The notes: a model not told the origin generated them from the letters alone. A stretch of 64,000 nucleotides of DNA from Gnetum montanum (GCA_015680685.1 MNCI01006929.1:287599-351598); one strand, 5' to 3'. Shown: positions 36,917 to 53,524, counted from the first letter of the stretch. Numbers and translations are program-made.

Positions 36917-37721
36917 TGATGAGCGGCGAGGTATCCCTATGCTCAACCATATGAATCACTAAGGTGTTACATGCGATCCAGTTGAATTTTGTGGACCTAT
37001 AGTTATCTAATACATTAGATCTTCTAAGAAGTGAAATGGGCATTGAGAATGTTCATTGTCTTCCCAACTACACTTGTGAGGTTCAAGTGTAATTGAGGTA
37101 TATGATTTTTCTTACTTAATATTTTATAGATTCGATTGCCTATAACAAGAATGAAGAGTAGAGGAATTTAAAATTTAACTTATTTACTGCCTATCTAGCC
37201 TAACATATGTAATCGCCCTACTTTCGTGAACACATATGGCACTACTGGGCTACCAAACATTAAGCGTTGTTGGATTACCAAGTACTATATGAATGCTCGA
37301 AGTGGTCATGCTTATGTTCATTAACAAGTGGAAATAAATTGCTTAACTCAAATGCATTAAAGTAAAGTACATAAAAATAAAATGTAATAAAGAAAATATT
37401 AAGTTATTCTCAGTGCTGCAAGGATTTTCAAAAGAGTTCATTTTATTCCCATCACACTGTTGCACTCAAGTACATTAATGCTCGAACAAAGAACCGTACA
37501 CACTTAGACTCCTTCTGCAAGAACTTAGAAAATATTCAAACTTTGAGAAAACGAAATGGCAAGAGCTTCATTACTCTACTTGAAAACTAAACTAAGAACT
37601 AACTAAAAACTAGAGCCTAGGCATGGTATTTATAGCCTTGGGGTATACACCTTGATGTCAGAAATCCGACATTGGATCTAGGCCTTGATGTTATGGCTAA
37701 AATCAAATGGTGGTCCATCAC
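36917..37721 (-). repeat. 5' LTR of element A
   Basis: Starts (minus) TGATGGACCACC at 37,721 and ends CGCTCATCA at 36,917. The TATA box is at 37,627-37,634 on the plus strand (tatttata). Aligns with 27,566-28,376 by eye throughout; the start of U3 is the least similar part. Confidence 0.9.
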
Positions 37722-37726
37722 ATACA

Positions 37727-40350
37727 CATGGATTTATTATTATTCTCGTTGAATCAAGGTGGTCCTTATGGATCCCCACCAAGGTTCCAAAACCTGCTAG
37801 TGCTAAAGGTGTCCATGTGGATACCCACCTCTAGCTTTCTAAAGGAACCAAACAAGACCAATGAGCCATGGATCATCCTCTCTTATTAGATGGGGCTTGT
37901 AGTAAGAGCCACACTAGTGCACTAACAGTGGGGATTAATAAAAAAGAACTCTAGGAAGCCTCATCTCTAATCAACTACAAACTCAGTGTTAGCTCCATCA
38001 TCTAAACACACAACAAAAATTCAAATCATGACATCATCTAGCGATCTCAAAATCACCAAAAGATGGTAAACCAGCATTGATGATAAAGGGACTCAACATC
38101 ATTTTTACATAATCCAACAAAAGAACCATCAATCCAACATGTCATCTGAAATCCCAAAATCTGACATGTTCTGCAACAATTCCAAGATTAATAATCTGGT
38201 ATGTCCCAACAAATCCAATGGTCCAGGAATCCAATAAAATTGAATTCAATAGATCCAAATCCTCCAAGATTTCAACACCGAATCATACGACCAAACTCAA
38301 CAAAATATAAGTTCCAAATGTCCAAAGATTCACAATTAATTAAAAGACATATCCCATCAACAATTTGCAATGGGCAATATCTAACAAAAGCTTCAAAAGG
38401 GATATACCAATGCTAAGGATCAAAATTAGAAAATGACACACATCTCCCAACAACTTCACTAGAATTCAACATCTCAAACTAGATAATAGGCACACTAAAT
38501 AGCCATAATAAAACTCCCATAACTCTCACATCCCTATGAATTTCCTCTTAATTAATAAGTGAAAGCTAATATCCATACTTAGTTACTATAAAAGTATTTA
38601 AATAATTAAATATTCATAACAATCAAGATCTGTCCAACATTATAGGAAATCATAAACAAAGATAAAATGAATGATTAATAGTAAATCTCATATAAATCTA
38701 TCAAATGATAATCTTTTTGACTTCTTACACATTTCTTGGAACAATAACATCCACATATAAGGCTCATAAAAATTTCAAAAGAAGCTAAGCTACAGATAAG
38801 GCATCATTAACAGATGAATCTCTATGTTAGATTTCTTCATAACTTTAGACAACCCCCAAATATGGAACCATAACTCTAACTACACATGCTAATTTCTAGT
38901 GCTTCTACTTGGATCTGGATGATATATATGTTGCATGTATCATACTAAAATATTAAAATCATAGCCATAATCAAAACAATGTTATCTCCTTAACTCTAGA
39001 CCCTATTGAAATTGATGTGATTCGGAACCATGTTGGAAAATAACGTGTAGCACCTTATCTACAATGAATTACTATATTATTCCTTCATATATTGTAGATA
39101 ATATTTTAAGGAATCCAAAAATAGGTAGATCACAATCAGATTCTAAATACAAAGAGAAATATGGGCATTTTACTGAGCCCTATACAAACCATCCTAAATC
39201 CTCAAAAGGCAAAGTTCATAGGAAGTACTTCAAATCAGGAAAAATCAACAAATCTAGCAATGAAAATTCAGATTCAGAAAGTGGCAGCAATAGCCATCCC
39301 AAATATGCTAGATATACAAGATTTTCCATCAATTAAGATAAAACCCAACCCTAGCCTATGCAAAACCTTGTGAACTAAAGCAAGCATGTAAAGGGGGCCA
39401 AGATTACTTACCCAGAATGTTGCTACCTTTTGTTACTTGAGTCTTCACACATGCTTCCTAGAGTACCATGCTCCTCACAGTCCTCCAACCTAGCAACTCT
39501 CCAACCCAAGAGTTAAGAGGCCAAAAATTCTTTGGGTTAAGGAAGTGTGTGGTACTTAAGGGCATCTTCCCTACTCCATCTATCCCCAAACCATGTGACC
39601 TAGCTATCCTCTCTCATCTATCTTCAAGACCCATGTGACTCATCTATCTTTCTTTCCTTTAATCTAAGTAATAACCAAGTTAAAATTAAAATTACAAATT
39701 ACATGGATAAATCACATGTCATGCCATCATAGCCATACCATGCTCATGCCAAAGCCTTCATGAGAACTTGCCACAATTCATCCACTTGGTTAGTGCATAC
39801 TAGTCACAGGTAAAAATCATTAATCATGCATAATGGTAAAAATAAGTAAACATGAGTAATAAAAATTTATCATAGTCTAAGAAAAATTAAATATGCATAT
39901 AAAATTCAACATTATTAACTGTCCTCAACCCTTCTACATATAAAGAAAAAGGTTATTAACCTTTACTAAAATACGAGTTGTTACATTTGCACAACCTACA
40001 AATGCACTCTTCTTGGGGAAGTTGAATCTATATTTCACTTTTAATTCTAAGATGATGAGAACATAAGTGTATAAGATGAAGCTTGCTACCAACATTTCAA
40101 TACTTAATTGAAATTACAGCTAAGAGATAGTGAGTTTCTACATCTAATTTATTAAATCTAAAGTGATGTAAATAAACTTTTCTCTTACCTTACACATTAG
40201 ACCACATCTTCTTAGGATTTTGTTACACATCCTCCCAAGTGATATTTCCTTTTTTCAACCATTGAATCTCTTAAAAATACCAACCATCTAAGCCATCATT
40301 CTTGTAGCTTATCTTAAATAGAAGTCCCTTCAAGTCTTCATTTAATGTTT
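37727..40350. other. Repeat-derived DNA, no gene
   Basis: No host gene was recognised. A likely LTR edge is at 39,979-39,985: on the minus strand TGTAACAACTCG begins there, typical of plant gypsy LTR starts. If so, an LTR extends leftward through about 39,400. The small open frames at 38,201-38,416 and 39,064-39,373 have no domain. Confidence 0.4.
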
Positions 40351-41434
40351 ATATTATATAAGTTATCTTTTTAAGTAACATTCAACTTTCGTTAAAGCAT
40401 TTGCTTTTACGCCATAATGATATGGTTTGTTGTTCATGCTTTTTTTTTTCTTCTTCTGCCAAACAAGCATATCCATGTCTTCATCCAATGCAATCAATGG
40501 TAAGTTTATTCCCATTTTTTGTTCTACCTATAAATGGTTGCTATATTAAATAGCCATGATTTCTAGGTATATGGGAAGTATAGTAATAATGGTTTGTCAT
40601 TGCATTGACTTTGGATAACAATTTGTTTGTTTAGGGCATAGCACATGATTCTTAGTAATTATTCCTTACAAACAGTTTTGTAAATTTAAAAATTAAAATT
40701 GAAATTTACTCACTTTTGAATGTAAGGCTGCTACATAGAAGATAAGGAAAATGAAAAATACAACATGGTAATTAATATTCATTACCACCAAAGACCATGT
40801 AAAATTAAAAATATTAGATTTCATAATTGCAGGTTCTCTTTTCTAAACAATTGTAACCCAAAGTCATTGAACTTAACAAAATGTTAACAATTATCTTATA
40901 TAATTTATCTTTTTAAGTAACATTCAACTTTCGTTAAAGCATTTGCATTTACAACATAATGATATGATTTGTTGTTCATGCTTTTTTTTCTTTTTCTGCC
41001 AAACAAGCATATCCATGTCTTCATCCAATGCAATCAATGGTAAGTTTATTCCCATTTTTTGTTCTACCTATAAATGGTTGCTATATTAAACAGCCATGGT
41101 TTCTAGGTATATGGGAAGTCTAGTAATAATGGTTTGTCATTGCATTGATTTTGAATAACAATTTGTTTGTTTAGGGCATAGCATATGATTCTTAGTAATT
41201 ATTCCTTACAACAGTTTGGTAAATTTAAAAATTAAAATTAAAATTTACTCACTTTTGAATGTAAGGCTGCTACATAGAAGATAAGGAAAATGAAAAATAC
41301 AACATGGTAATTAATATTCATTACCATCAAGGACCATGTAAAATTAAAAATATTAGAGTTCATAATTGCATGTTCTCTTTTCTAAACAATTGTAACTCAA
41401 AGTCATTGAACTTAACAAAATGTTAACAATTATT
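40351..41434. repeat. 542-bp tandem duplication, two units
   Basis: Units 40,351-40,892 and 40,893-41,434 are nearly identical, from ttatctttttaagtaac to aaaatgttaacaatta. Differences are few substitutions and one-base indels. No coding frame is shared. High similarity shows a recent event compared with the surrounding decayed elements. Confidence 0.92.
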
Positions 41435-42359
41435 TTGAAAAATAGCTCTTATGCTTAGGGCCTTAATTTCATATACACACACATGGTATGGGACAAAATA
41501 GGAATTGAAATTGGAGTATGGCCATAAATTTATAACAAAAATATCAAACTCTTAGCTGGCATTGTAAAATAGTATAAATAAACTAAAACATTCCACCGAC
41601 TAAACTCTTTTTCATCTATTAAATCTAAAAACAGAAGGTAAACAAATATCTATTAAATCATTTCTCCTCCATTGACTCAAAAGGCATCCATTTACAATAA
41701 AATTGCGATGCACTCTCTAAAGGAAGACATCCTAAAAGTACATGAAAAAATAAATTGGTACATGAATTTTATAATATTAAATAGAGCTAATAATTTTCGC
41801 TACTCAAAAGGAACAAAAATCACATGAAAGACTACTACATTAGGAAGAACAATGAGGAAGAAATATTATAAAGTCATAGTTAAATTCTACAAAACATTTT
41901 TTCTTTTTTAGGTCACAATGATTCCAAATTCTCACAAGCCTTCCTATGCATTTTATTTTAAAATATCAAGACCATCCATTTTTGTTAGTTGCATTGCATA
42001 CCTAAAAGTGTTTGGCTATCCATGTTAAAAAAATCTAAAAAGAGTATTCAAAGACTATTTAAAAAAATAGACAATGCGTAAGAAAATAAAGGTTTTATCA
42101 AATAATGAATAATTAATGCATGTTTTAGGAATAGTTAATGCAAGTTTTACAATGCTCAATAAAAACTAAAATCTTCTATGTAAAAAAAATGACCATAAAA
42201 GAGCATGTATAGATTTTTTTAAAGATATGCTTTAGAAAAATAAGAGCTTTATCAAATAATGAATAATTAATGCAAATTTTACTACTTAATACAATAATGA
42301 AAACTAAAAAATACACATATGTTGATGTGAAAACTTGGGTCGTGAAGGCACACAAATGC
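41435..42359. other. AT-rich, no gene seen
   Basis: Two similar short blocks (about 42,085-42,130 and 42,245-42,290: aataatgaataattaatgca) suggest a small diverged duplication. Nothing else recognised. Confidence 0.4.
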
Positions 42360-43135
42360 ACAATGCCCATAAAGTTCTCGGTTTGACAAGGCTATTGCCT
42401 AGAGCACCTTGCTTATGGGCATGGCTAGCCTAGGAATAGTCTCAGCGGAAGAGAAATGTGATTGATAATTTAAATAAAATCATTAAATTTGAAAATATTA
42501 AATTATTTTCAAACAGAAATATTGAAGATGAAATAATCTGGAAAGATCATAATATTAGAAAGAAAATAATAGGTAGAGAAAAAAACTTAGTAGATTCATT
42601 AATGGTTGCAAGTGGCCATGGCTGTAGTACATAGCAGCTGCAACAAGCAGTATCGACAACACCATCCAGTAATGAGTAATAGCAACAATGGAAACAAAAG
42701 CATCCAAGTAGCAACTAATTGCACATACAACACTATGCAGTGAGTTGCTCATAGCAACAACAACATTAATATTGAAAGAGAAAAGGGGTATAAGGTGAGA
42801 AGATAGTGGGATGGAACAAGAGAAGAAAAGAGAAAGCAATGTATGAAAAGCAAAGGAGAAACGCCAAGAGACTTTGCTTTCTCCTCTTATTGGTTATGAT
42901 CCTCTTCCTTTATGTGCATGGCATGTTATAGCCATCATGTTCTCCTCCAAGCATGGCTGCCATGTGTCTTTTGGAAGTGAAGCATGGGTGCCACATGTCT
43001 TTTATGCATGGGAGTTGAAGATATGCTTTATTTTCAACTCATTCTTGGATCTTCCAAAATCTTTACAGCTAATCTCCAAATATGCTTTGTGATATGAATC
43101 TCTCAATGCTTGCCTCCGGTTAAGCAAAAATAAAG
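42360..43135. repeat. Dispersed repeat with shared head, copy 2
   Basis: Matches the head of 16,650-17,110, then an AT-rich part, then a less AT-rich part ending near 43,135. Short open frames (42,555-42,839 minus and 42,874-43,092 plus) have no recognised domain. Confidence 0.55.
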
Positions 43136-45408
43136 AAACTCAAAGTTTATGTAAAATCATAAATTTTTGCATTTTTTAAAAATTCAACATCATGCAATCA
43201 ACGTTTACAAATGATATCAATAAACCAAACATGCCTTAAATTAATTTTCACGAATCCATGCAGGTTTAATTTTCACTGGTCAAAGTATAGAATGCGAATC
43301 CATGCAGGTTGTTTGGTTCATTGTCCAGAATACAGGGATCTTATCGCCAATGTATAAATACATAAAAAGAAAAAAAAATAACAAATCCTACAGGTCCATC
43401 TATCTCCGCCTTCCTCCAACACGAGGGAATACACCTTAACTTTTTACGTTAAGTTTCTCTCACCAATAACTGCTACTCACTATCGTCGGACCTGAGAAAC
43501 GAAGCAACATTCAAGTTTCCAAGCAAGTGCAGAGCGGTCTGATTCATCAACAATCTTAGATGGTGTGGCTTCACACGGAATTTTTCATGACATGTGACAG
43601 AGTGGAACCAACTGACCCAAATTTCAAAGATATGCAATGGGCCCTCCTCATTCAGTAACATCTGTGATTTCTGGAAACTTTCTCTATGTCGACGTTGCGT
43701 ACAACTATGACACCATTATTTCTGATCGGGGACGGCAATCCAATCAAGGAAGATGCCTGTTCGTTTCCTAGGTTACTGCAGAGTGCAGAAGTTCCTCCGA
43801 TTAAATGGCTGCCACATCATGAATTAAATGGTATGGCCTTTCAAATTTGCTCTTCTTTGGAATTGAATCCCTCCCTCAAATTGATTTGAACTCCAACCTT
43901 TGAAACTAAGATCCCACTCCACTCACATCCCATCTCTTACGACTATTGACAAGCCCTCGGAATTGTTCAAGGGCTTCCTCCGTTGAATAATATCCTAAAA
44001 ATAAATTAGAATACAAAACAGAATATTTCATACGAAGGAATACCACATATTTCATCAATATCAAAGAAGTTTCAGAAAACAGCAATGAAAAAAGAAGTTT
44101 CAGAAAACAGCAATGAAAAGGAACAGCCTAAATATGCTTGTGAATTTGCATTCTCCCAACCACTCTTTGAAAACACCTCTTAACAACTTTGTAGAATCAA
44201 GTGACAGGTTTCACAATGTTATAGCATTTGCACATAGAAAGCTTCATTTGAAAAGTAAAATAAAATGCTACTGATGAGACCAACCTGGCCCATGCTAGGC
44301 ACAGGGCCACCACTATCGACCCACATGTAAGCCATTATAGTTGCAAAGTAGTGCAACTTTTGGAATTACCTAAAAGAAAATTATACATCTGATCATAAAA
44401 GCCATGCATAAAAATGCATTCCAATTACTTTTATAAGAAAGTTATGGAAAAAAGTATTGCGAGAAGGGTCTGAAATTGAAGGGCACTAATCCCTGTCAAC
44501 CATAGGAACACCGGTTTACCAGTTTTTATTACTGTGTACAAACCCCAAACTCTCAAGCAAAATAATAACTCTGAAGAAACTATTCAATTCTTTGTCCAAT
44601 CTTATGACTAAGAATCTCATAAGAAACTGAACCTCAAACTCGTCCAAAGACAAACCCACAGTAATAGTTACCAGCCACGATTCCATAATACCAAACCCGT
44701 GTAACGCGCAAGGTGCAAAGCTGTTTTTAATTTTTTATTTTATTTAAAAAATCAAATCGTAATGACTGGAATGAAGAGTCTGTGAAACAATAAATAACGA
44801 AACGCGGTGGCTAGTATCTACCAACTCAGCAAACTGTACGAGCAAAGTAGATTAATTGCCAGAACACATGACAGCTTTAACAAAGGAATTTGATAAAAAG
44901 GCGTGTAGTTTTCATTAGAAAAGGCCCATTAACCAAAAAGTCACGGCAAATCCGCAATGGCTCACCTTCATCACGTCAGTGTTTGGCCATGCCACGACGA
45001 GAAAAAGCTCGACTATGCCAGTCCGCACCCCAACACTGAGTGTCACATAGCTTCCATCTTTCTAGGCAGCAACTATATAGATATATCTTTTTTAGAAACG
45101 GTGATAAAACAAAGAAAAATTCTCATTCCGGAGAAACTGGCATGAAGAAGAGATCCGACGACCCGTTTAATGGGTTAGTCACATGGAGAGATGTTTTTGC
45201 GACCGCACATGATTACAAAGCATATACTTGGTATCTAAGATGGGCATGATACAGCAGCCTTGGCCAGGGATGGGGTCGAACAAAGGGTTGAGGCACGGCA
45301 AAGGCACTTCCCCGCGGCCGCATTTGACATTTGCGAAAGACATTTTAAAACACGGTCAGAGCTCATAACTTCAGCCTTACAGTCGGACTTGGAACTTCCA
45401 CGCGCACG
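43136..45408. other. Downstream of the GLR gene; no gene recognised
   Basis: Low-copy-looking DNA with fewer repeats than elsewhere. 43,470-43,890 is less AT-rich and has short open frames on both strands without a known domain; it may be a gene relic. A 27-bp tandem duplication (aagaagtttcagaaaacag...) lies at about 44,066-44,119. The minus-strand 3' UTR of the GLR gene should occupy the right end. A hairpin-like ggcccatgctaggc...gggcc lies at 44,287-44,308. Confidence 0.4.
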
Positions 45409-49123
<3,715 letters not shown>

Positions 49124-49182
49124 GGCAATGCAGAGTCAGAATTGTCGCCCAGTATCCGGCGAATTTCGCTTGGATTTCCAGA

Positions 49183-49800
49183 TTTTGGTTCATGGGCTCT
49201 GGTTTCAACATTTTGGGACAGAGGCTTTTTATGTTTGAATATTAGACTTCTGCAAAGGGTCCAGTCAAAAAAATAATACGCCGCTCATTTCTCGTCCTTC
49301 GGGAACCGACCTTTCAAGCGTCTAAATTGCTCGTCTTCTTAGTCGTTGTGAAATAGTATTTTAACGTCGTCCCAGCTGAAAGAGGTTTTTCAAGCGTCTA
49401 AATAACGCGTCTTCTTAGTCGTTGTGGAATAGTATTTTAACGTCGTCCCCATCTGAAAGAGGTTTTTCAAGCGTCTAAATAACGCGTCTTCTTAGTCGTT
49501 GTGGAATAGTATTTTAACGTCGTCCCAGCTGAAAGAGGTTTTTCTCGGTATGTTGACTATGTTTTAATCTTCCATGACTTTTCCACGGCCTATTGCTTAC
49601 TTCGACTGCCATCATATTCTATCGTGAACATGATTGGATTTAAAGATTTTGGCTTCTGGTCTCTGATTTTCACATTTTCAGCCAGAGGCTTTTTATGTTT
49701 GAATATTACATTGTTTTCAAACATTGTTCGAACACTTCTCCTCGAAGGCCCCCGCTAACAAAACTAATACATGGTTCATTTCTCATTCTTTGAATCATAG
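49183..49800. repeat. Nested tandem duplication upstream of the GLR gene
   Basis: The block 49,183-49,312 (aggctttttatgtttgaatatta, then a gctcatttctcgtcctt-like part) recurs at about 49,653-49,795. Between them lie three 76-77 bp units and the block 49,545-49,620. The first block reaches into the presumed GLR 5' UTR. Confidence 0.85.
49313..49542. repeat. 76-77 bp tandem repeat, three units
   Basis: Units start at 49,313, 49,389 and 49,466 with ttcaagcgtctaaat and end with gctgaaagaggttttt-type sequence. Units 2 and 3 are almost identical and share aacgcgtcttctt; unit 1 differs more. CpG is retained. Confidence 0.95.
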
Positions 49801-50345
49801 TTTTTAAGGTCCGCCAGAAATCACCGATTTACGGATGAGTTCCTGGATCAGAAATTTTACAGACCCATATTGAATTGGCAGGACTTTTATAATAAATTTT
49901 AGTTTTAGAAAGATTTAAGTATTATTTTTGCCAATCTATGATTAAGGGCAAGATCTCAAAGATCTCAAAAAAGTAACATTGAAGTGGATTTAAAATTGGA
50001 TGGACTATTTGATCTAATGAATACTACTATATTTTTATTGAGTTTTTAAAACTTTAATATATTGTATATTGCTAATTCAAATGCCAATAAAAAATTAAAA
50101 TTTTTATATTTAATTTTCTATTCTAACTCAGCCCTTATATAAAAAAGATGAAAAATGTCATTACTAACATGAGTGCATATAAGTGCTCTCTTTTGTAAAT
50201 ATTGACAATTTTAAACTGATTTTTACACCGATCCAATTTATAAAAAGGGTTCTTAATTTAGCTATCTAATTCAATTTTTCAAATTATGTTAAATATAACT
50301 TACCCTGATTTACCAATTTATTGTGATTTTTCTTTGGATGTAGAT
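49801..50345. other. AT-rich segment interrupting the duplication
   Basis: About 550 bp without coding signal separating the duplicated blocks; possibly an insertion. Confidence 0.4.
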
Positions 50346-50505
50346 AGCCTCAGGAACTGACCTTGTCTAAATTCCTCATCTTGTTGGTCATTGTTGTTGA
50401 ACAGTATTTTCACGTTGTCCCCATGTGGAAGAGGTTTTTATCAATATCTTCAATGACTTTTCCATGGCCCATTGCTTACTCGGACTATCATAATATTCTA
50501 ACCTA
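50346..50505. repeat. Diverged extra copy of the GLR-upstream repeat
   Basis: Resembles a 76-bp unit (ctaaattcctcatcttgttggtc...acgttgtcccc...gaagaggttttt) followed by the block at 49,560-49,620 (atgacttttccatggcccattgcttact). It is older than the three adjacent units. Confidence 0.75.
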
Positions 50506-50584
50506 AACCCAAAAATTTTTAGAACCCAAAAATTTTGAGAACCCCAAAAATTTTTAAAATTTTTAGAACTCAAAAATTTTTACT
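50506..50584. repeat. Short tandem repeat of aacccaaaaattttt
   Basis: About five imperfect units of a 15-18 bp word (aacccaaaaattttt or aactcaaaaattttt). Confidence 0.7.
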
Positions 50585-50895
50585 ATCACTTTAAATAATA
50601 TTAGAGGTATTTTTCAACAAGATATCTTATGAATTGAATTGAACAAGCGATTTCTTTTCAATGTGCCCTGGTGGAATTGCATCATAACATGTCTTACAAA
50701 TAATCTAGGCCATAACTCTCAACCCCTTCTCTTTCCACAATTGAGACTACCTCTGGGATATTGCAAGTGTTAAATTTTATTATGTTGTTATTGGAAATTT
50801 TATTTAATCTAAAGCTAAATAAATATACATGTTAGTATTTCATAGTATGTACATTCAAGTAGTATGTGGTGTTTGTCTTCTAATTTATATATGGA
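50585..50895. repeat. Dispersed repeat, copy 2 (uninterrupted)
   Basis: Matches 7,330-7,635. Here the sequence continues past ttatatatg into atgcataac, giving the empty site for the LTR at 7,636. Beyond it (50,896-50,950) cttaatggttaagatg and aggtttgattta resemble tRNA-type boxes, weakly. Confidence 0.8.
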
Positions 50896-51094
50896 TGCAT
50901 AACTTAATGGTTAAGATGTATAGTTTACTTATTATAAGTCATAGGTTTGATTTAAGGGAAGGGAGAATTAAAATTGTAAACAATTTAACAATAAGTATAA
51001 TAAAAAAGATATCGAGCATGATACTTCAAAAGAATATAGAAGACTATAGCCAACATGTATGAAGCATGGTTTAAACTAGTAACCTATTACCTAG

Positions 51095-52061
51095 TGATGA
51101 GCGGCAAGGTACCTCTACACCTAACCATACAAATCACAAAGCGTTCATGCACGATCTGGTCGAATTTTGTCAACTTTATCGTTTTTGGTGCCCTAGTCTT
51201 CTAGGACGTGAATCTTGCCTTAAGGTCAATCGTTGTCTTCCCAATTACACTTGTGATGTACACTAGTATGGTTAAGTGTAATTGAGGCATCTAATTTTTA
51301 TCATTTTGTATTTTTATGGTTTGATGTTCAAATGGAGATAAAAGTGATTGGATTGACTAATTTAAACTAACTAATTAACTAGCATGTATCTAGTTTTAAC
51401 ATAAGCATCTAGTTCCACTTTTCGTACATGTCTTGAACCCACACATCTGTTGCTAGGTAACCAAGTGCTACACTACTGGGTGTACTAAGCAATAACTCTG
51501 TTGGGATTACCAAGCAAATACATGTTATGCTCAAAGCAGTCATATGTGTTTAATCTACCTTGCTTAATTGCTTCATTAACTTAATTACTGGAAACATTTA
51601 ATAAATAATTGAAAGCATTAAATAAATAATTGAAAAAATTAAATGCATAAACAAAATATTTAATTTATCCAAAGTGCAACAAGATTTATCAGAAAGCTCG
51701 TCTTTATTGTCGCACACACTATCGTGCTTAGGTACAACACTGCTCAAATAGAGATCCATACACTCAATGACTCCTACTACGGGCACTCAGGAGGAAAATT
51801 CTAACTTTCAAATGGAAAAACTACAAGAGCTTCACTACAACTACTATCTCTCATTCCATAAATACAACTATTAGATACATATTTATAGCCAAAAATAGAC
51901 ACTGTGTTGATGGGGCCTAATCAACACATGATACGATGCATTGACTAGGCTGAGTTGATGAGGTCGCGTTGACAAGGCTTNTGATGCATTGACTAGGCTG
52001 AGTTGATGAGGTCGCGTTGACAAGGCTTCGTCAATGTAGCCAACTGAACTACGACTCATCA
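51095..52061 (-). repeat. 3' LTR of element B
   Basis: Starts (minus) TGATGAGTCGTAG at 52,061 and ends CCGCTCATCA at 51,095. The polypurine-like ATGGGGATA is at 52,062-52,070. Longer than the other LTR partly because of a 46-bp duplication around the N at 51,981. The U3 start carries GC-rich gatgaggtcgcgttgac-type words. Confidence 0.9.
51935..52028. other. 46-bp direct repeat around a single N (likely assembly join)
   Basis: 51,935-51,980 is repeated at 51,983-52,028 with the N at 51,981. The 5' LTR of the same element lacks this duplication. Confidence 0.85.
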
Positions 52062-52309
52062 TATCCCCATGATTAAATGAAAACTTGTCCTCAAGTTCTT
52101 TTACAAAATTGGAAAGGTATGGGATTATTGATTGACTTTTCTGAAACAAAACAAACTGACTGACTTGACAAAAATATGGACTACTCGAGTGTATAGATGA
52201 ACACATTATCAACACATTACAAAAAATGATGGTGTTCAGGACACAAAATTGAACACCATTACAAAACTCTTCAAAACTAGATAGTGTATTCCTTGATGGC
52301 ATGAAGTTA

Positions 52310-53524
52310 GGTGGAGAAGGTTAAACGATCCTAGGCTGTGATGGCTCTTAAGGTTCCAAGGGACCTTCACTGGCTTCATGCACGGGCGATGGTTGAGGTG
52401 GCTGCAGCTATCCTGCTATTGCTACAACTTCTGGTGGGAGGTAGAAAGCATCTAGTAGTGCTTTCAATTTCTCCTCCTTGCTTTTTGGATTATTCATTAT
52501 CCATGTAGCATCATTGATGTGGGTTGGAACGACCACATCCTAGGAACACGAGATTGCTAGAAACAACCTTTTTGCATTCATGAACTAGGCAGCAAACTAT
52601 TTGCATTCAATGTTGAATGCCCTGACTATGTCCTTTAGCTCTTGATAGTCATTCATCTATTTGGCTAGGTTCTCAATAGTTGATCGTTGGTCAGTGAACC
52701 ATGCAAAGTTTTTAGATGAGGCATGGAAAGGTAGGGTTTTCCTTCCATGTCCATTTTCTTTGAAGCACTTCTCGATCTCTAAGTAGATCAATTGTGGAAG
52801 GTTGACAGGAAATTTCCTACTTAGAGTAGTGCATGCTCAGGTGGAGAAGGTAGTCACCTTGCTTGGCCTCACTTTTGGATTGAGGTGATTGGCCACAATT
52901 TTGAAATAGATTCGCTCTACTAGTGTGAGTGCACTGTACTGCTTACAGTCAACCCCGTACCATCACTAGGTCCAGTTCTTCTGAGCCTCAGGATTACCTT
53001 TCATAGATAGCTCTGCCAACTATGTCCCAATGTTACATAACCCTAGTGCTTATGTAATAGCTTCTACTGCGTAGGACACTTGAATGTCCTTGATTTTGAC
53101 AGTGGACCCCAGCCTTTGATTACTCTAAAATAGATATGTCTTTTCCATGTACCATTCTCCATTGGATGTGATTATTTGTTACATGGGAGAGGTTTGTAGT
53201 TGAGTCTTCACATCTACTAGAACTTTTTCAAGGAATGGCTTGAAGTTGATCTCCTGAAGAATAGATCATTGAATTTCTTGGACTTGATGATGTCAAGGCA
53301 AGCTTGAGTCAAAGTGACTTCAAGCCTTGGTGTAGGTCCAACCACTTCTCATTGAGATTGTTCAGTAGTCACTTCTTCTTCTAGAATTTGTCAGAAAAAT
53401 TCTATTTCAAGCTTCTCATGAAGAGGTCCTATTACATGGGTTGCTTCTGGTGGTTCTTGGACTTGTAGGCCGCTTCTCCCATGGTTGAGAGGGTTTTCCT
53501 TCCTACAGGAGTTTTTGTTTTCAT
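52310..53524 (-). pseudogene. Extra sense-strand ORF of element B, function unknown
   Basis: It lies after pol and before the 3' LTR, in the sense direction of the element, where some plant gypsy elements carry an env-like or accessory ORF. A start is at 53,524 (MKTKTPVGRKTLSTMGEAAY). From about 53,270 one frame is coherent for over 300 codons with only point stops. Readable parts: INFKPFLEKVLVDVKTQL, RIYFKIVANHLNPKVRP, FPVNLPQLIYLEIEKCF, NDATWIMNNPKSKEEKLKAL, ending in a Pro-rich tail. No signal peptide or membrane segment is apparent, so env-like is not supported. The central part faintly recalls plant transposon-associated ORFs. Element A has only short flanking remnants here (28,590-28,710). 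Confidence 0.6.

Larger units (their letters stand above)
27566..37721 (-). mobile_element. Complete gypsy element A, minus strand
   Basis: A full-length Ty3/gypsy LTR retrotransposon of about 10.2 kb. It is bounded by two LTRs and flanked by the 5-bp target duplication CATAC (27,561-27,565 and 37,722-37,726). The order in its sense direction (right to left) is LTR, primer site, gag, protease, reverse transcriptase, RNase H, integrase, about 2 kb non-coding, polypurine tract, LTR. All coding parts carry stops and frameshifts, so it is not autonomous now. The tRNA-Asp-type primer site suggests the Athila/Tat group; this is inference from family knowledge. Confidence 0.92.

Noticed and set aside
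52310-53524. Envelope-like gene in element B
   Set aside because: Position would fit, but no signal peptide, membrane segment or cleavage site is visible.
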